Shown here: one piece after another, positions 10,647-19,304 of the stretch
How the letters are laid out: every line of letters begins with the position of its first letter
Position numbering within the stretch: position 1 is the first letter of the stretch
DNA from: Prevotella sp.
GTDB lineage: Bacteria > Bacteroidota > Bacteroidia > Bacteroidales > Bacteroidaceae
DNA length: 64,000 nucleotides
NCBI GenBank assembly: GCA_016291495.1
Contig: JAEEXI010000008.1
Location: forward strand, 62,001 to 126,000
Reading direction: 5' to 3'
Program-made: the position numbers and the translations under genes
Notes under the pieces: generated by a model
Database searches by the model: none
Told to the model about the DNA's origin: nothing
Seen by the model: the letters and a program-made list of their open reading frames with translations, nothing else

Positions 10647-11401
10647 AATTATCCTGGGAAAAATCAGCATTCATCCTGATAGACATCGCACTGGCATGCT
10701 ATCTGTTCCTTGCCATCACGGCTTTCAACAGGCCTGATGACCAGAAAGCAGTATGTACCCAAGTGGATATCAATTTCGAGGACGGAAAAGTTGAAGGTTT
10801 CCTAGGAAGTTCGGAACTCATAGAACAACTCAAACGGGCTAAGGTTTATCCACAGGGACAACCCATGAAAGAAATTGATGTCCGTAAAATAGAAGAGACC
10901 ATCCAGAAGAATCCCTTTGTCGAGACGGCAGAGTGTTTCAAGACACAAGGAGGACATATCAAGATCAATCTCACCCAACGTCTGCCAGTAGTACGCGTAA
11001 AGGCTGATAATGGCGAAGACTATTACGTGGATGGGCATGGCGAAATGATGCCTAACACACGATTTGCCAACGACTTGGTCATCGCCACAGGACATATCAC
11101 CCACGCATATGCCCAGAAGAGATTATCCCGTATCGGGACTTTCATCATGCAGAATGCTTTCTGGCATAGCCAGATAGAACAACTCAACGTTCTTCCTGAC
11201 GGCACTATCGAGATGGTGCCCCGTATCGGTGACCATATCGTCTATCTAGGGAGTGCTTCTAATATCCAACAAAAACTTGACCGCCTAGAAAAATTTTATC
11301 GCTATGGTCTTAGCGTGGCGGGGTGGAACAAATATTCCTATATCAATTTGGAGTTTGACAATCAGATTATCTGTAAGAAAAGAAGAAAAAATAAAATATA
11401 A
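10643..11401 (+). CDS. ftsQ: FtsQ-like cell division protein
   Basis: A 252-residue bitopic protein with a short cytoplasmic start, a membrane helix at about 10-28 and a periplasmic POTRA/FtsQ-type region, including KNPFVETAECFKTQGG (cf. POTRA) and a C-terminal beta-rich part. FtsQ links FtsL to the divisome. Sequence identity to E. coli FtsQ is low in this phylum, so the call uses topology plus the murC-ftsQ-ftsA-ftsZ order. It is translationally coupled to murC and lies six bases before ftsA. Confidence 0.85.
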   Translation: MKLSWEKSAFILIDIALACYLFLAITAFNRPDDQKAVCTQVDINFEDGKVEGFLGSSELIEQLKRAKVYPQGQPMKEIDVRKIEETIQKNPFVETAECFKTQGGHIKINLTQRLPVVRVKADNGEDYYVDGHGEMMPNTRFANDLVIATGHITHAYAQKRLSRIGTFIMQNAFWHSQIEQLNVLPDGTIEMVPRIGDHIVYLGSASNIQQKLDRLEKFYRYGLSVAGWNKYSYINLEFDNQIICKKRRKNKI

Positions 11402-11407
11402 TAAAAG

Positions 11408-12856
11408 ATGCCAAAAGAATTTATCGTTGCTATCGAACTAGGGTCATCCAAGATGACAGGTATCGCAGGAAAGAAAAACCTTGACGGCAGTATTCAGGTA
11501 CTGGCGGTGGTGAAGGAGGAATCTTCCTCATTCATTCGTAAGGGTTATGTGTACAATATCGACAAGACAGCCCAGTGTCTGACAACTATTGTCAGCAAGC
11601 TGGAGAAACAACTCAAGACATCAATTACACAGGTGTATGTTGGTGTAGGCGGTCAGTCTATTCGCTCTATCCGCAATGTAATCTCCAAGGAATTACCTGC
11701 TGACACGGTAGTCACCCAAGATATGGTAATAGAACTAATGGATGCCAACCGCAACATGAAATACCCTGATCAGGAGATTTTGGATGCTGCCGTACAGGAA
11801 TATAAGGTGGATTCTCAGTTCCAACTGGATCCTGTAGGTATTCAGTGCAACCATATCGAGGGTAATTTCCTCAATATTCTACAGCGCAAGACCTTCTACA
11901 AGAACCTCAACATGTGCTTCGAGGTTGCGAACATCAATGTGGCTGAGATGTATCTCGCCCCGTTGGCACTCGCAGACAGTGTTCTGACAGAGACGGAGAA
12001 GCGCTCTGGCTGCGTCTTGGTAGATATGGGAGCCGACACAACAACCGTCAGTGTCTATTCCAAAAATGTTCTCCGCCACTTGGCTGTCATCCCACTGGGA
12101 GGCAATAACATCACGAAGGACATTGCCTCTTTGCAGATGGAAGAACAGGATGCCGAAAAGATGAAACTGAAATATGCAACTGCCTACACTGACAATAACG
12201 AGATTGACAACAACCTGAAATATTCCATCGATCAAGATCGTCAGATAGAGAGCCGTAAGTTCGTCGAGATAGTCGAAGGACGTCTGGAGGAAATCATTGC
12301 CAATGTTTGGTGCCAAGTTCCTGAGGAATACTACGATAAACTGTTGGGAGGCATCATCTTGACAGGCGGAGGTGCTAATATGAAGAACATCGAGAAGGCG
12401 TTTACAAACTATACACATATTGACAAAATTCGCACTTCGAGGTTTGTCACACAGACTATCGTCTCTTCCTTGCCTGATATCAACGTCAAGGACGGACAGA
12501 TGAATACGGTATTGGGACTGCTTGCTAAAGGTGACATCAACTGTGCCGGACAAGACATAGATGCCAATCGCGATCTCTTTAATGACAAGCAAACTCAACC
12601 TGATGTGACATTAGATCAACGAAGGGCACGTCAGGCAACAGAAACCCCTGCCGGTGTGGTACGCACAGCAGAGGAGATCCGTCGTGCTGAAGAAGAGGCT
12701 CGACAGAAAAAAGAGGAAGAAGAGCGTATTGCCCGTGAGAAAGCGGAGGAAGCTGCCCGTATTGAGGCAGAACGTCGCAAGGAGAATAGTCCATTTAACA
12801 AGATGGGCAGATGGCTGAAGAAATTCGGACAAGAGATTATCAAAGAAGAAGATTAA
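11408..12856 (+). CDS. ftsA: FtsA, actin-like membrane tether of FtsZ
   Basis: Actin-fold ATPase linking FtsZ to the membrane. Visible are the phosphate-1 loop (IVAIELGSSKMTGIAG), the SHS2/1C region, the phosphate-2 motif VLVDMGADTTTVSVY and the adenosine motif IILTGGGANMKNIE. The 482-residue length exceeds the usual 420 because of a charged linker (about 400-465, rich in Glu, Arg and Ala) ending in a likely amphipathic membrane-targeting helix (NKMGRWLKKFGQEI). Long FtsA tails of this kind occur in Bacteroidetes. It is twelve bases before ftsZ. Confidence 0.95.
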   Translation: MPKEFIVAIELGSSKMTGIAGKKNLDGSIQVLAVVKEESSSFIRKGYVYNIDKTAQCLTTIVSKLEKQLKTSITQVYVGVGGQSIRSIRNVISKELPADTVVTQDMVIELMDANRNMKYPDQEILDAAVQEYKVDSQFQLDPVGIQCNHIEGNFLNILQRKTFYKNLNMCFEVANINVAEMYLAPLALADSVLTETEKRSGCVLVDMGADTTTVSVYSKNVLRHLAVIPLGGNNITKDIASLQMEEQDAEKMKLKYATAYTDNNEIDNNLKYSIDQDRQIESRKFVEIVEGRLEEIIANVWCQVPEEYYDKLLGGIILTGGGANMKNIEKAFTNYTHIDKIRTSRFVTQTIVSSLPDINVKDGQMNTVLGLLAKGDINCAGQDIDANRDLFNDKQTQPDVTLDQRRARQATETPAGVVRTAEEIRRAEEEARQKKEEEERIAREKAEEAARIEAERRKENSPFNKMGRWLKKFGQEIIKEED

Positions 12857-12868
12857 AAAGCAAAGATT

Positions 12869-14185
12869 ATGGCAGACAACGTATTATTGGATTTCGGCAA
12901 GCCCGAAAAAGAGGATAGCATCATCAAAGTGATTGGTGTTGGTGGTGGAGGCGGTAATGCCGTCAACCATATGTATCGTGAGGGTATCCACGACGTGACT
13001 TTTGTACTCTGCAATACGGATAACCAGGCTTTAAATGACTCCCCTGTTCCCGTTCATCTGCAACTGGGCAAGGAAGGGCTCGGTGCCGGTAATAAACCGG
13101 AAAGAGCTCGTGCCGCTGCAGAGGAAAGTATTGAGGATATCAAAAAGATGCTGAGTGATGGAACACGAATGGCATTCATTACAGCTGGTATGGGTGGAGG
13201 TACCGGTACTGGTGCTGCTCCTGTCATTGCCCGTATCTCCAAGGAAATGGGCATTCTGACTGTAGGTATTGTAACTATCCCTTTCCGTTTTGAGGGTGAC
13301 CGTAAAATTGATCAAGCATTGGATGGTGTAGAAGAAATGTCTAAACATGTCGATGCCCTTCTCGTAATCAATAATGAACGCCTGCGTGAAATCTATCCAG
13401 AACTCTCTGTTCTTGATGCTTTCGGTAAAGCAGACGACACACTGTCTGTAGCTGCTAAATCTATTGCTGAGATCATCACTGTTCACGGATTGATTAATCT
13501 TGACTTCAACGATGTAAAGACTGTACTAAAGGACGGTGGCGTCGCCATCATGTCCACTGGTTATGGCGAAGGTGAAGGACGTGTTAAAAAGGCCATTGAC
13601 GACGCCCTAAATTCTCCATTGCTAAACGACAATGACGTTTTCAACTCTAAAAAGATTCTGCTGAGCATCTCGTTTGCCGGTAGTAAGGACGGCAAGGACT
13701 CTCTGATGATGGAGGAAATGAACGATGTCAACGAATTTATGGCAAAATTTGGGGACTTCGAAATTAAATGGGGTCTTGCCACTGATCCAGAATTAGGCAA
13801 GAAAGTAAAAGTCACCATCCTTGCCACAGGTTTCGGTATTGAGAATGTTGACGGCATGGATGGACACTTGAAAAAGCATAGTCAGGCCGACATCAATCGT
13901 ATTGCAGAAGAACAGGAGAAAGCTGCACAGAAACAAGACCGTCGTAATCGCTACTATGGCGGTGACGGAGCTGCCAAGCGTTATAAGCGTCGCCCAAACA
14001 TTTACCTTTTCCGTCCAGACGACCTTGATAATGACGACGTCATCTCTGCCGTAGAACAGACACCAACATATAGGCGCACTCGCGAGATTCTTGACAGTAT
14101 TTATAGTCAAGCAAGCGGTGAGGAGCCTCAACAACCCAATGAGGTTTCATCAGAGCCTCTTCAGGGTACTATTGTCTTCTCATAG
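12869..14185 (+). CDS. ftsZ: FtsZ, tubulin-like cell division GTPase
   Basis: Polymerising GTPase forming the Z ring. The tubulin signature GGGTGTGAAPV starts at residue 109 and the N-terminal loop GVGGGGGNAVNHM is intact. Length is 438. The C-terminal linker is followed by RPDDLDNDDVISAVEQTPTY and a further tail, resembling other Bacteroidetes FtsZ proteins. It is the last gene of the cluster, convergent with recO with only eight bases between the two stops. Confidence 0.97.
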   Translation: MADNVLLDFGKPEKEDSIIKVIGVGGGGGNAVNHMYREGIHDVTFVLCNTDNQALNDSPVPVHLQLGKEGLGAGNKPERARAAAEESIEDIKKMLSDGTRMAFITAGMGGGTGTGAAPVIARISKEMGILTVGIVTIPFRFEGDRKIDQALDGVEEMSKHVDALLVINNERLREIYPELSVLDAFGKADDTLSVAAKSIAEIITVHGLINLDFNDVKTVLKDGGVAIMSTGYGEGEGRVKKAIDDALNSPLLNDNDVFNSKKILLSISFAGSKDGKDSLMMEEMNDVNEFMAKFGDFEIKWGLATDPELGKKVKVTILATGFGIENVDGMDGHLKKHSQADINRIAEEQEKAAQKQDRRNRYYGGDGAAKRYKRRPNIYLFRPDDLDNDDVISAVEQTPTYRRTREILDSIYSQASGEEPQQPNEVSSEPLQGTIVFS

Positions 14186-14193
14186 ATAAAACC

Positions 14194-14919
14194 TTACTTC
14201 CATAAATCCTGAAGCACTGCCAGACTTTTCATTTCCGGAAAGTCTGGCAGATGTTGTCTGTAGTATTGCATCAGTATTTCCATAATGCGCTGACGATGAA
14301 GGTGCGATAAACGGAACAGATGCATAGTAGGGAAGTCCATACGCATCATCAAATGAATCAGGCGAGCTTCTGCGGGTTGAAGAAAATCAGAATGGACAGG
14401 AACCTGCATCGAGAAGCATCCGCTCCGCAAGTCGAAGACTGCTTGATCTTCATAACCATCCAAATTAGGATAGAAACCCAAAAAACGGGAAAGACGCATC
14501 AAAAAAGTCAGATGAAAATTTGCAAAACCATCCATCGCGGTATCCAACCATTGGACAGAGTCTACGATATAGTTGAACAAAGGCTCATTACGTTGCTCTG
14601 AGCGAAGACTATGATAGAGGAACTCCGCCACAAATAAGGCAATGGCAAGTTTCTCCGGTGAAGTAGGGATTGACACATAGGGAGTCAGCAAACGGGCATC
14701 TGTAATTTTTTGCAACTGTACCCGTTGACGCACATCACAGGTAATCTCCAACAAGGTCAGTGGCTGGAAATATTGCTTCTTCAGCCGCGATTTTGTGGTA
14801 TTGGAGAGCTTCGTAATATAAGAAAGTCTACCTAACTCTTTGGTAAACATATCAACTATTACCTTAGACTCCCCATACTTAATGGTGTGCAATACTATCG
14901 CTTCTGTTTTCACTATCAT
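14194..14919 (-). CDS. recO: RecO, recombination mediator
   Basis: A 241-residue RecO that helps RecA load at gaps with RecR. The N-terminal OB fold begins MIVKTEAIVLHTIKYGESKVI. I choose the ATG at 14917-14919, since the codon 18 bases earlier adds residues not seen in the family. The upstream region has TAATTTCG (14925-14932, read on minus), a weak -7 element, divergent from the tRNA-Glu promoter. Its last codons contain a 12-bp palindrome that may double as the ftsZ terminator. Confidence 0.92.
   Translation of the reverse strand: MIVKTEAIVLHTIKYGESKVIVDMFTKELGRLSYITKLSNTTKSRLKKQYFQPLTLLEITCDVRQRVQLQKITDARLLTPYVSIPTSPEKLAIALFVAEFLYHSLRSEQRNEPLFNYIVDSVQWLDTAMDGFANFHLTFLMRLSRFLGFYPNLDGYEDQAVFDLRSGCFSMQVPVHSDFLQPAEARLIHLMMRMDFPTMHLFRLSHLHRQRIMEILMQYYRQHLPDFPEMKSLAVLQDLWK
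14217..14250. terminator. Long hairpin inside the recO 3' coding end, possible ftsZ terminator
   Basis: CTGCCAGACTTT at 14217-14228 is perfectly complementary to AAAGTCTGGCAG at 14239-14250, with a 10-nt loop. It starts 32 bases past the ftsZ stop. There is no U tract after it on plus, so termination is an inference; it might instead protect the ftsZ mRNA 3' end. Confidence 0.45.
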
Positions 14920-14973
14920 GAGGGCGAAATTACACAAAAAAGACGAAAAAAGTGCATTTTTACGAAAGAAAAT

Positions 14974-15004
14974 TTTGTTAGACGAAAAAATAGCAGTACC
15001 TTTG
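14974..15004 (+). promoter_or_regulatory. Promoter of tRNA-Glu / rpsT
   Basis: TTTG at 14974-14977 and TACCTTTG at 14997-15004 are exactly 19 bp apart, a full match to the Bacteroidetes sigma-ABfr consensus. The tRNA begins 21 bases later. Confidence 0.85.
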
Positions 15005-15024
15005 CACCCGCAAAAAGAGACGCT

Positions 15025-15096
15025 GGTCCCTTCGTCTATCGGTTAGGACGAGAGATTTTCATTCTCTAAAGAGGAGTTCGACTCTCCTAGGGACTA
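15025..15096 (+). tRNA. tRNA-Glu (anticodon TTC)
   Basis: A complete 72-nt cloverleaf. The acceptor GGTCCCT pairs with AGGGACT (with one G-U), the D arm is GTC/GAC, the anticodon stem AGAGA/TCTCT encloses TTTTCAT (anticodon TTC), and the T arm AGGAG/CTCCT encloses TTCGACT. CCA is not encoded. No terminator follows, so it is probably co-transcribed with rpsT and released by processing. Confidence 0.96.
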
Positions 15097-15104
15097 CTTT
15101 AAAT

Positions 15105-15178
15105 CCGCCATCTGCACAGCCAGATGCTACTCGCAAGGGGAACGGTGGCGGAGGGTTTCATAACCCGCCCAGGGCTGT
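15105..15178 (+). ncRNA. Structured rpsT leader, possible autoregulatory RNA
   Basis: Between tRNA-Glu and rpsT the sequence can fold as follows: CCGCCA (15105-15110) with TGGCGG (15146-15151); inside it TCTG (15111-15114) with CAGA (15121-15124); then GGGTT (15153-15157) with AACCC (15162-15166) around a four-base loop. The loop bases ACAGCC (15116-15121) can pair with GGCTGT (15173-15178), giving a pseudoknot. Ribosomal protein leaders of this kind often bind their own product (here S20). I do not recognise a named family. Confidence 0.5.
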
Positions 15179-15235
15179 CTGCAAGAGACATAAGACCCAT
15201 AAGCTTTATATTAACATCAAAATTATTAAAAAACA

Positions 15236-15490
15236 ATGGCAAATCACAAATCATCCCTGAAGAGAATTCGTCAGGACAAGAAAAAGGCAGAACACAACCA
15301 CTACTATGCAAAGACCATGCGTAATGCTGTTCGCAAGCTCCGCGCAATGACTAACAAAGAAGAAGCCGAGAAGCTCTATCCTAGTGTACAGAAGATGCTG
15401 GATAAACTGGCTAAGACCAATATCATCCACAAGAACAAGGCTGCCAATCTGAAGTCAAGCCTTGCCGCACACATCAATCAGCTCGGATAA
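15236..15490 (+). CDS. rpsT: Ribosomal protein S20
   Basis: An 84-residue basic, helical protein beginning [21 protein letters not shown], the S20 signature, which binds 16S rRNA early in 30S assembly. It follows tRNA-Glu by 139 bases of structured leader and ends before a strong terminator. The ATG at 15236 follows an A/T-rich stretch, as is usual for highly expressed genes in this phylum. Confidence 0.97.
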   Translation: MANHKSSLKRIRQDKKKAEHNHYYAKTMRNAVRKLRAMTNKEEAEKLYPSVQKMLDKLAKTNIIHKNKAANLKSSLAAHINQLG

Positions 15491-15507
15491 TCAAACCAAG
15501 CATATTC

Positions 15508-15545
15508 AAGAGGCTGCACTCCATCGGAATGCAGCCTCTTTTGCT
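15508..15545 (+). terminator. Intrinsic terminator after rpsT
   Basis: AAGAGGCTGCA (15508-15518) pairs perfectly with TGCAGCCTCTT (15530-15540) and is followed by a short T run, starting 17 bases after the rpsT stop. Confidence 0.88.
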
Positions 15546-15604
15546 TTCTTAAAAATATTAATATTTTTACACACAAAACTTTCGTTTAAGTCAGGTCTTT
15601 TTTG

Positions 15605-15612
15605 TAACTTTG
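15605..15612 (+). promoter_or_regulatory. -7 promoter element of gyrB
   Basis: TAACTTTG matches TAnnTTTG and is 26 bases before the gyrB ATG. A TTTCG near 15580 could serve as a weak -33 element. Confidence 0.65.
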
Positions 15613-15637
15613 CAGTCAAATAAGTCTAATTAGAACA

Positions 15638-17608
15638 ATGGCAGAAGAACTGAACAAAGAAAACAATTATTCCGCGAGTAATATTCAAGTGCTCGAGGGA
15701 CTGGAGGCTGTGCGTAAGCGCCCAGCTATGTATATCGGAGACATCAGCGAAAAGGGTCTCCACCACCTCGTAAACGAGACCGTCGACAACTCAATCGACG
15801 AAGCCATGGCCGGCTATTGTACACATATCGAGGTGACCATCAACGAAGACAACTCTATTACAGTACAAGACAACGGACGTGGTATCCCTGTCGATGAACA
15901 CGAGAAAATGCACAAGTCAGCCCTTGAGGTCGTCATGACTGTACTGCATGCTGGTGGTAAGTTCGACAAGGGCTCATACAAAGTATCCGGAGGTCTGCAT
16001 GGTGTTGGTGTCAGCTGTGTAAACGCGCTGTCTACCCACATGATGTCGCAGGTGTTCCGTAATGGGCATATCTATCAGCAGGAGTATGAGAAAGGAAAAC
16101 CCCTCTACGACGTAAAAATCGTTGGAGATACTGATAAGACCGGTACCCGTCAGCAGTTCTGGCCTGACGGTTCTATCTTCACGACCACAGAATACAAGTA
16201 CGACACCATTGCCAAGCGTATGCGTGAGTTGGCTTATCTGAATGCTGGCATCACCATTACACTGAAAGACATGCGTCCCGATGAAGATGGAAACCAGAAA
16301 GAAGAGATTTTCCATGCCAAGGACGGTCTTAAGGAATTTGTGCGCTACGTGGATCGCCACCGCACTCACCTCGTTGACGATGTTATCTATCTGAAGACCG
16401 AGAAGCAAGGTATTCCCATCGAGGTTGCCGTCATGTACAATACGGACTATACCGAGAATATCCACTCTTATGTAAACAACATCAATACGATAGAGGGAGG
16501 TACACATCTTGCAGGTTTCCGTGCAGCCCTTACTCGTACTTTGAAGAAATATGCAGATACCGATCCACAGATTTCCAAGCAGATTGAGAAGGCAAAGATT
16601 GAGATTGCCCCAGAGGACTTCCGCGAAGGTTTGACCGCCGTTATCTCTATCAAGGTTGCTGAGCCTCAGTTTGAGGGACAGACTAAGACCAAGTTGGGTA
16701 ACTCAGAAGTTGCCGGTGCTGTGCAGCAGGCAGTAGGTGAGGCTTTGTCCGACTATTTGGAGGAGCATCCGAAAGAAGCAAAGATGATTTGCGATAAGGT
16801 GGTTCTGGCAGCTACTGCCCGTATTGCCGCTCGCAAGGCTCGTGAAAGTGTTCAGCGCAAGAACCCCATGACGGGTGGTGGACTGCCCGGTAAGCTGGCT
16901 GACTGCTCAGAGAAAGACCCCAAGCAGTGTGAGATCTTCCTCGTCGAGGGTGATTCTGCCGGTGGTTCTGCCAAGCAAGGTCGTGACCGTCACTTCCAGG
17001 CTATTCTGCCTCTGCGCGGTAAGATTTTGAACGTGGAGAAAGTACAGTGGCACCGCGTCTTCGAAGCCGAGTCTGTGATGAACATCATCCAGTCTATCGG
17101 TGTCCGCTTTGGTGTAGATGGCGAGGGCGATCGTGAGGCTAACGTTGACAAACTGCGTTATGATAAGATTATTATCATGACCGATGCCGACGTCGATGGT
17201 TCACACATCGACACGCTGATCATGACATTGTTCTATCGCTTCATGCCGAAGGTTATCCAAGAGGGCCACCTCTACATCGCTACCCCACCTCTTTATAAAT
17301 GTACGTACAAGAAGTTCTCTGAATACTGCTATACCGACCAGCAGCGTCAGGCCTTCATTGACAAGTATGTGGATGGCGATGAGAATGCTTCCGCTCTGCA
17401 TACCCAACGCTACAAAGGTCTTGGTGAAATGAACCCAGAGCAGTTGTGGGAGACTACTATGAATCCCGAGAACCGACTGCTGAAGCAGGTGACCATCGAG
17501 AATGCTGCTGAAGCTGATGAGATATTCTCCATGCTGATGGGCGATGACGTAGAACCACGCCGTGAGTTCATTGAGAAGAACGCCACTTACGCAAATATTG
17601 ACGCCTAA
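15638..17608 (+). CDS. gyrB: DNA gyrase subunit B
   Basis: ATPase subunit of gyrase, which introduces negative supercoils. Motifs in order: GHKL ATP site (NETVDNSIDEAMAGY, DNGRGIPVD, SGGLHGVGVSCVNAL), transducer domain, then Toprim with EGDSAGGSAKQGRD and the metal-binding DADVDGSHID. The C-terminal RYKGLGEMNPEQLWETTMNP is intact. Length is 656, without the E. coli-type insert. It has its own promoter, and the next gene overlaps its 3' end. Confidence 0.97.
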   Translation: MAEELNKENNYSASNIQVLEGLEAVRKRPAMYIGDISEKGLHHLVNETVDNSIDEAMAGYCTHIEVTINEDNSITVQDNGRGIPVDEHEKMHKSALEVVMTVLHAGGKFDKGSYKVSGGLHGVGVSCVNALSTHMMSQVFRNGHIYQQEYEKGKPLYDVKIVGDTDKTGTRQQFWPDGSIFTTTEYKYDTIAKRMRELAYLNAGITITLKDMRPDEDGNQKEEIFHAKDGLKEFVRYVDRHRTHLVDDVIYLKTEKQGIPIEVAVMYNTDYTENIHSYVNNINTIEGGTHLAGFRAALTRTLKKYADTDPQISKQIEKAKIEIAPEDFREGLTAVISIKVAEPQFEGQTKTKLGNSEVAGAVQQAVGEALSDYLEEHPKEAKMICDKVVLAATARIAARKARESVQRKNPMTGGGLPGKLADCSEKDPKQCEIFLVEGDSAGGSAKQGRDRHFQAILPLRGKILNVEKVQWHRVFEAESVMNIIQSIGVRFGVDGEGDREANVDKLRYDKIIIMTDADVDGSHIDTLIMTLFYRFMPKVIQEGHLYIATPPLYKCTYKKFSEYCYTDQQRQAFIDKYVDGDENASALHTQRYKGLGEMNPEQLWETTMNPENRLLKQVTIENAAEADEIFSMLMGDDVEPRREFIEKNATYANIDA

Positions 17609-18356
17609 TTCTATCTTCTGTCGCTCTGAACTGCTACTTGGTAGCAAGATTATCGAGTGTATCGCCCACAAACGGGTAATCATCTTCGGAGTCGGAGGTG
17701 TAGGGTCATGGTGTGCCGAAAGTCTGATACGCAGTGGTATCATACACTTGACAATGGTTGACTCAGACTATATTTGTGTTAGCAATGTCAACCGCCAGTT
17801 GATGGCGACAACAGAAACCATAGGACAGGTGAAGGTAGAGGCGTTGAAACAACGCCTCCTATCGATTAATCCTGAGGCAAACATCACAGCCATTCAGAAA
17901 GTGTTCAATGAAGAAACGGCAGACTCGTTTGATATCGGCAGCTACGACTATATCATTGACGCCATAGACTCATTGAAAGACAAAGCATTGCTCATCCTAA
18001 TGGCATGTCACACAAAAGCTAGGCTGTTCTCATCGATGGGGGCAGCCTTGAAACTTGACCCTACCCGTATCCAAGTTACTGAGTTCTGGAAAGTAAAGGG
18101 CGACCCCTTAGCCCGTGCTCTGCGCAACAAGTTCAAGTCACAGCAACGCTATCCCAAACACAAGTTCCTATGTGTGTTCAGCGATGAGCTACTCCAAAAC
18201 CGCGGTTGTCCGCCAGATACCGATAAAGAACTTTCACCTTTTAATAAGCCCCAAACCAATGGATCCCTTGTCCACATCACCGCTATTTTCGGTTTTACAT
18301 TGGCAGGGTTGGTCATTCAGGACGTGCAAAAAATGCAACAGATGGACGAACCCTGA
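17598..18356 (+). CDS. tcdA: TcdA/CsdL-type tRNA threonylcarbamoyladenosine dehydratase (ThiF/E1-like)
   Basis: E1-like ATP-dependent enzyme of the YgdL/TcdA family, which cyclises t6A37 to ct6A37 in tRNAs reading ANN codons. The nucleotide loop VIIFGVGGVGSWCAE, the NVNRQL motif and DAIDSLKDK are typical. The start is uncertain: TTG 17598 gives MTPNSIFCRSELLLG, in line with relatives, while GTG 17562 would overlap gyrB by 47 bases. Either way it overlaps gyrB and is probably coupled to it. About 252 residues from TTG. Other E1-like roles (MoeB, ThiF) are less likely because the C-terminal cysteine context differs. Confidence 0.8.
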   Translation: MTPNSIFCRSELLLGSKIIECIAHKRVIIFGVGGVGSWCAESLIRSGIIHLTMVDSDYICVSNVNRQLMATTETIGQVKVEALKQRLLSINPEANITAIQKVFNEETADSFDIGSYDYIIDAIDSLKDKALLILMACHTKARLFSSMGAALKLDPTRIQVTEFWKVKGDPLARALRNKFKSQQRYPKHKFLCVFSDELLQNRGCPPDTDKELSPFNKPQTNGSLVHITAIFGFTLAGLVIQDVQKMQQMDEP

Positions 18357-18395
18357 AAAAATGGGATGCCCTATATACTATGGATCAAGATTAAA

Positions 18396-19277
18396 ATGGA
18401 AAGAAATCGGGATATATATAAAGTAACTCTGGTAGGAGGAATCGTCAATGTGGTCCTCCTAATCTTTAAGTTCGTAGCAGGCATCGTGGGACACAGTGCT
18501 GCGATGATTGCCGATGCCATCCATTCATTTTCCGACTTTGTGACGGACATAATCGTACTAGTATTTATCCATATTAGTGAAAAGCCTCAGGATAAGTCAC
18601 ACGATTACGGACATGGCAAATATGAGACACTAGCAACAACATTAATAGGTGCGGTACTGCTGGCCGTGGCCATTGGTATTATATATAGTGGTGCCATGAA
18701 AATCACAATATGGGCGAGCGGCGAACAGTTGAAGGCTCCTGGGCTTCTCGCCCTATGGGCGGCTCTCGTCTCAATCATTATGAAAGAGGGCGTCTACCAC
18801 TATTCGATGGTGAAGGCACGACAACTGAATTCACAAGCAGTAGAAGCAAACGCATGGCACCACCGTAGCGATGCCCTATCGTCAATTGGTACAGCGGTGG
18901 GTATCGGTGGGGCTATCTTCCTGGGGCAGCGATGGTCTGTCCTCGACCCTGTCGCATCTATCATTGTAGGCGCATTCATCGTCAAGGTAGCTCTCAGTCT
19001 GCTGCGGAGCGGTATTGGTGACTTGATGGAACAATCGTTGCCTGATGCCGTAGAAGAAGAAATTTTGCGGCTTGCTTCCACAATACCTGGAGTGGTAAAG
19101 CCCCACGACTTGCGTACACGCCGGATTGGCAATCACTATGCCATTGAACTACACATCTTAGTTGATGGAGACATCACTTTGCGCAAGGCACACGATAAAG
19201 CTTCAGAAGTAGAAGACCTACTCATCAACCGCTATGGTGAAGGAACCCACATCGTAGTACATGTTGAACCAGAATAA
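18396..19277 (+). CDS. Cation diffusion facilitator (CDF) metal transporter
   Basis: A 293-residue inner-membrane metal/proton antiporter of the CDF family (Zn, Fe or Mn export). It begins YKVTLVGGIVNVVLLIFK and has the paired Asp/His site in helix 2 (ADAIHSFSDFVTD), the helix 5 HHRSDALSS site and a C-terminal cytoplasmic domain (about 210-293). ATG 18396 (MERNRDIYK) is preferred over ATG 18366. Substrate cannot be read from sequence. It lies 39 bases after tcdA. Confidence 0.9.
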   Translation: MERNRDIYKVTLVGGIVNVVLLIFKFVAGIVGHSAAMIADAIHSFSDFVTDIIVLVFIHISEKPQDKSHDYGHGKYETLATTLIGAVLLAVAIGIIYSGAMKITIWASGEQLKAPGLLALWAALVSIIMKEGVYHYSMVKARQLNSQAVEANAWHHRSDALSSIGTAVGIGGAIFLGQRWSVLDPVASIIVGAFIVKVALSLLRSGIGDLMEQSLPDAVEEEILRLASTIPGVVKPHDLRTRRIGNHYAIELHILVDGDITLRKAHDKASEVEDLLINRYGEGTHIVVHVEPE

Positions 19278-19304
19278 ATCACTATATAGAATAAGAACTT
19301 TTAA

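Noticed and set aside
15105..15180. A second tRNA after tRNA-Glu
   Set aside because: There is no seven-base acceptor stem, no TTCGA-type T loop and no anticodon arm; the folding fits a leader better.
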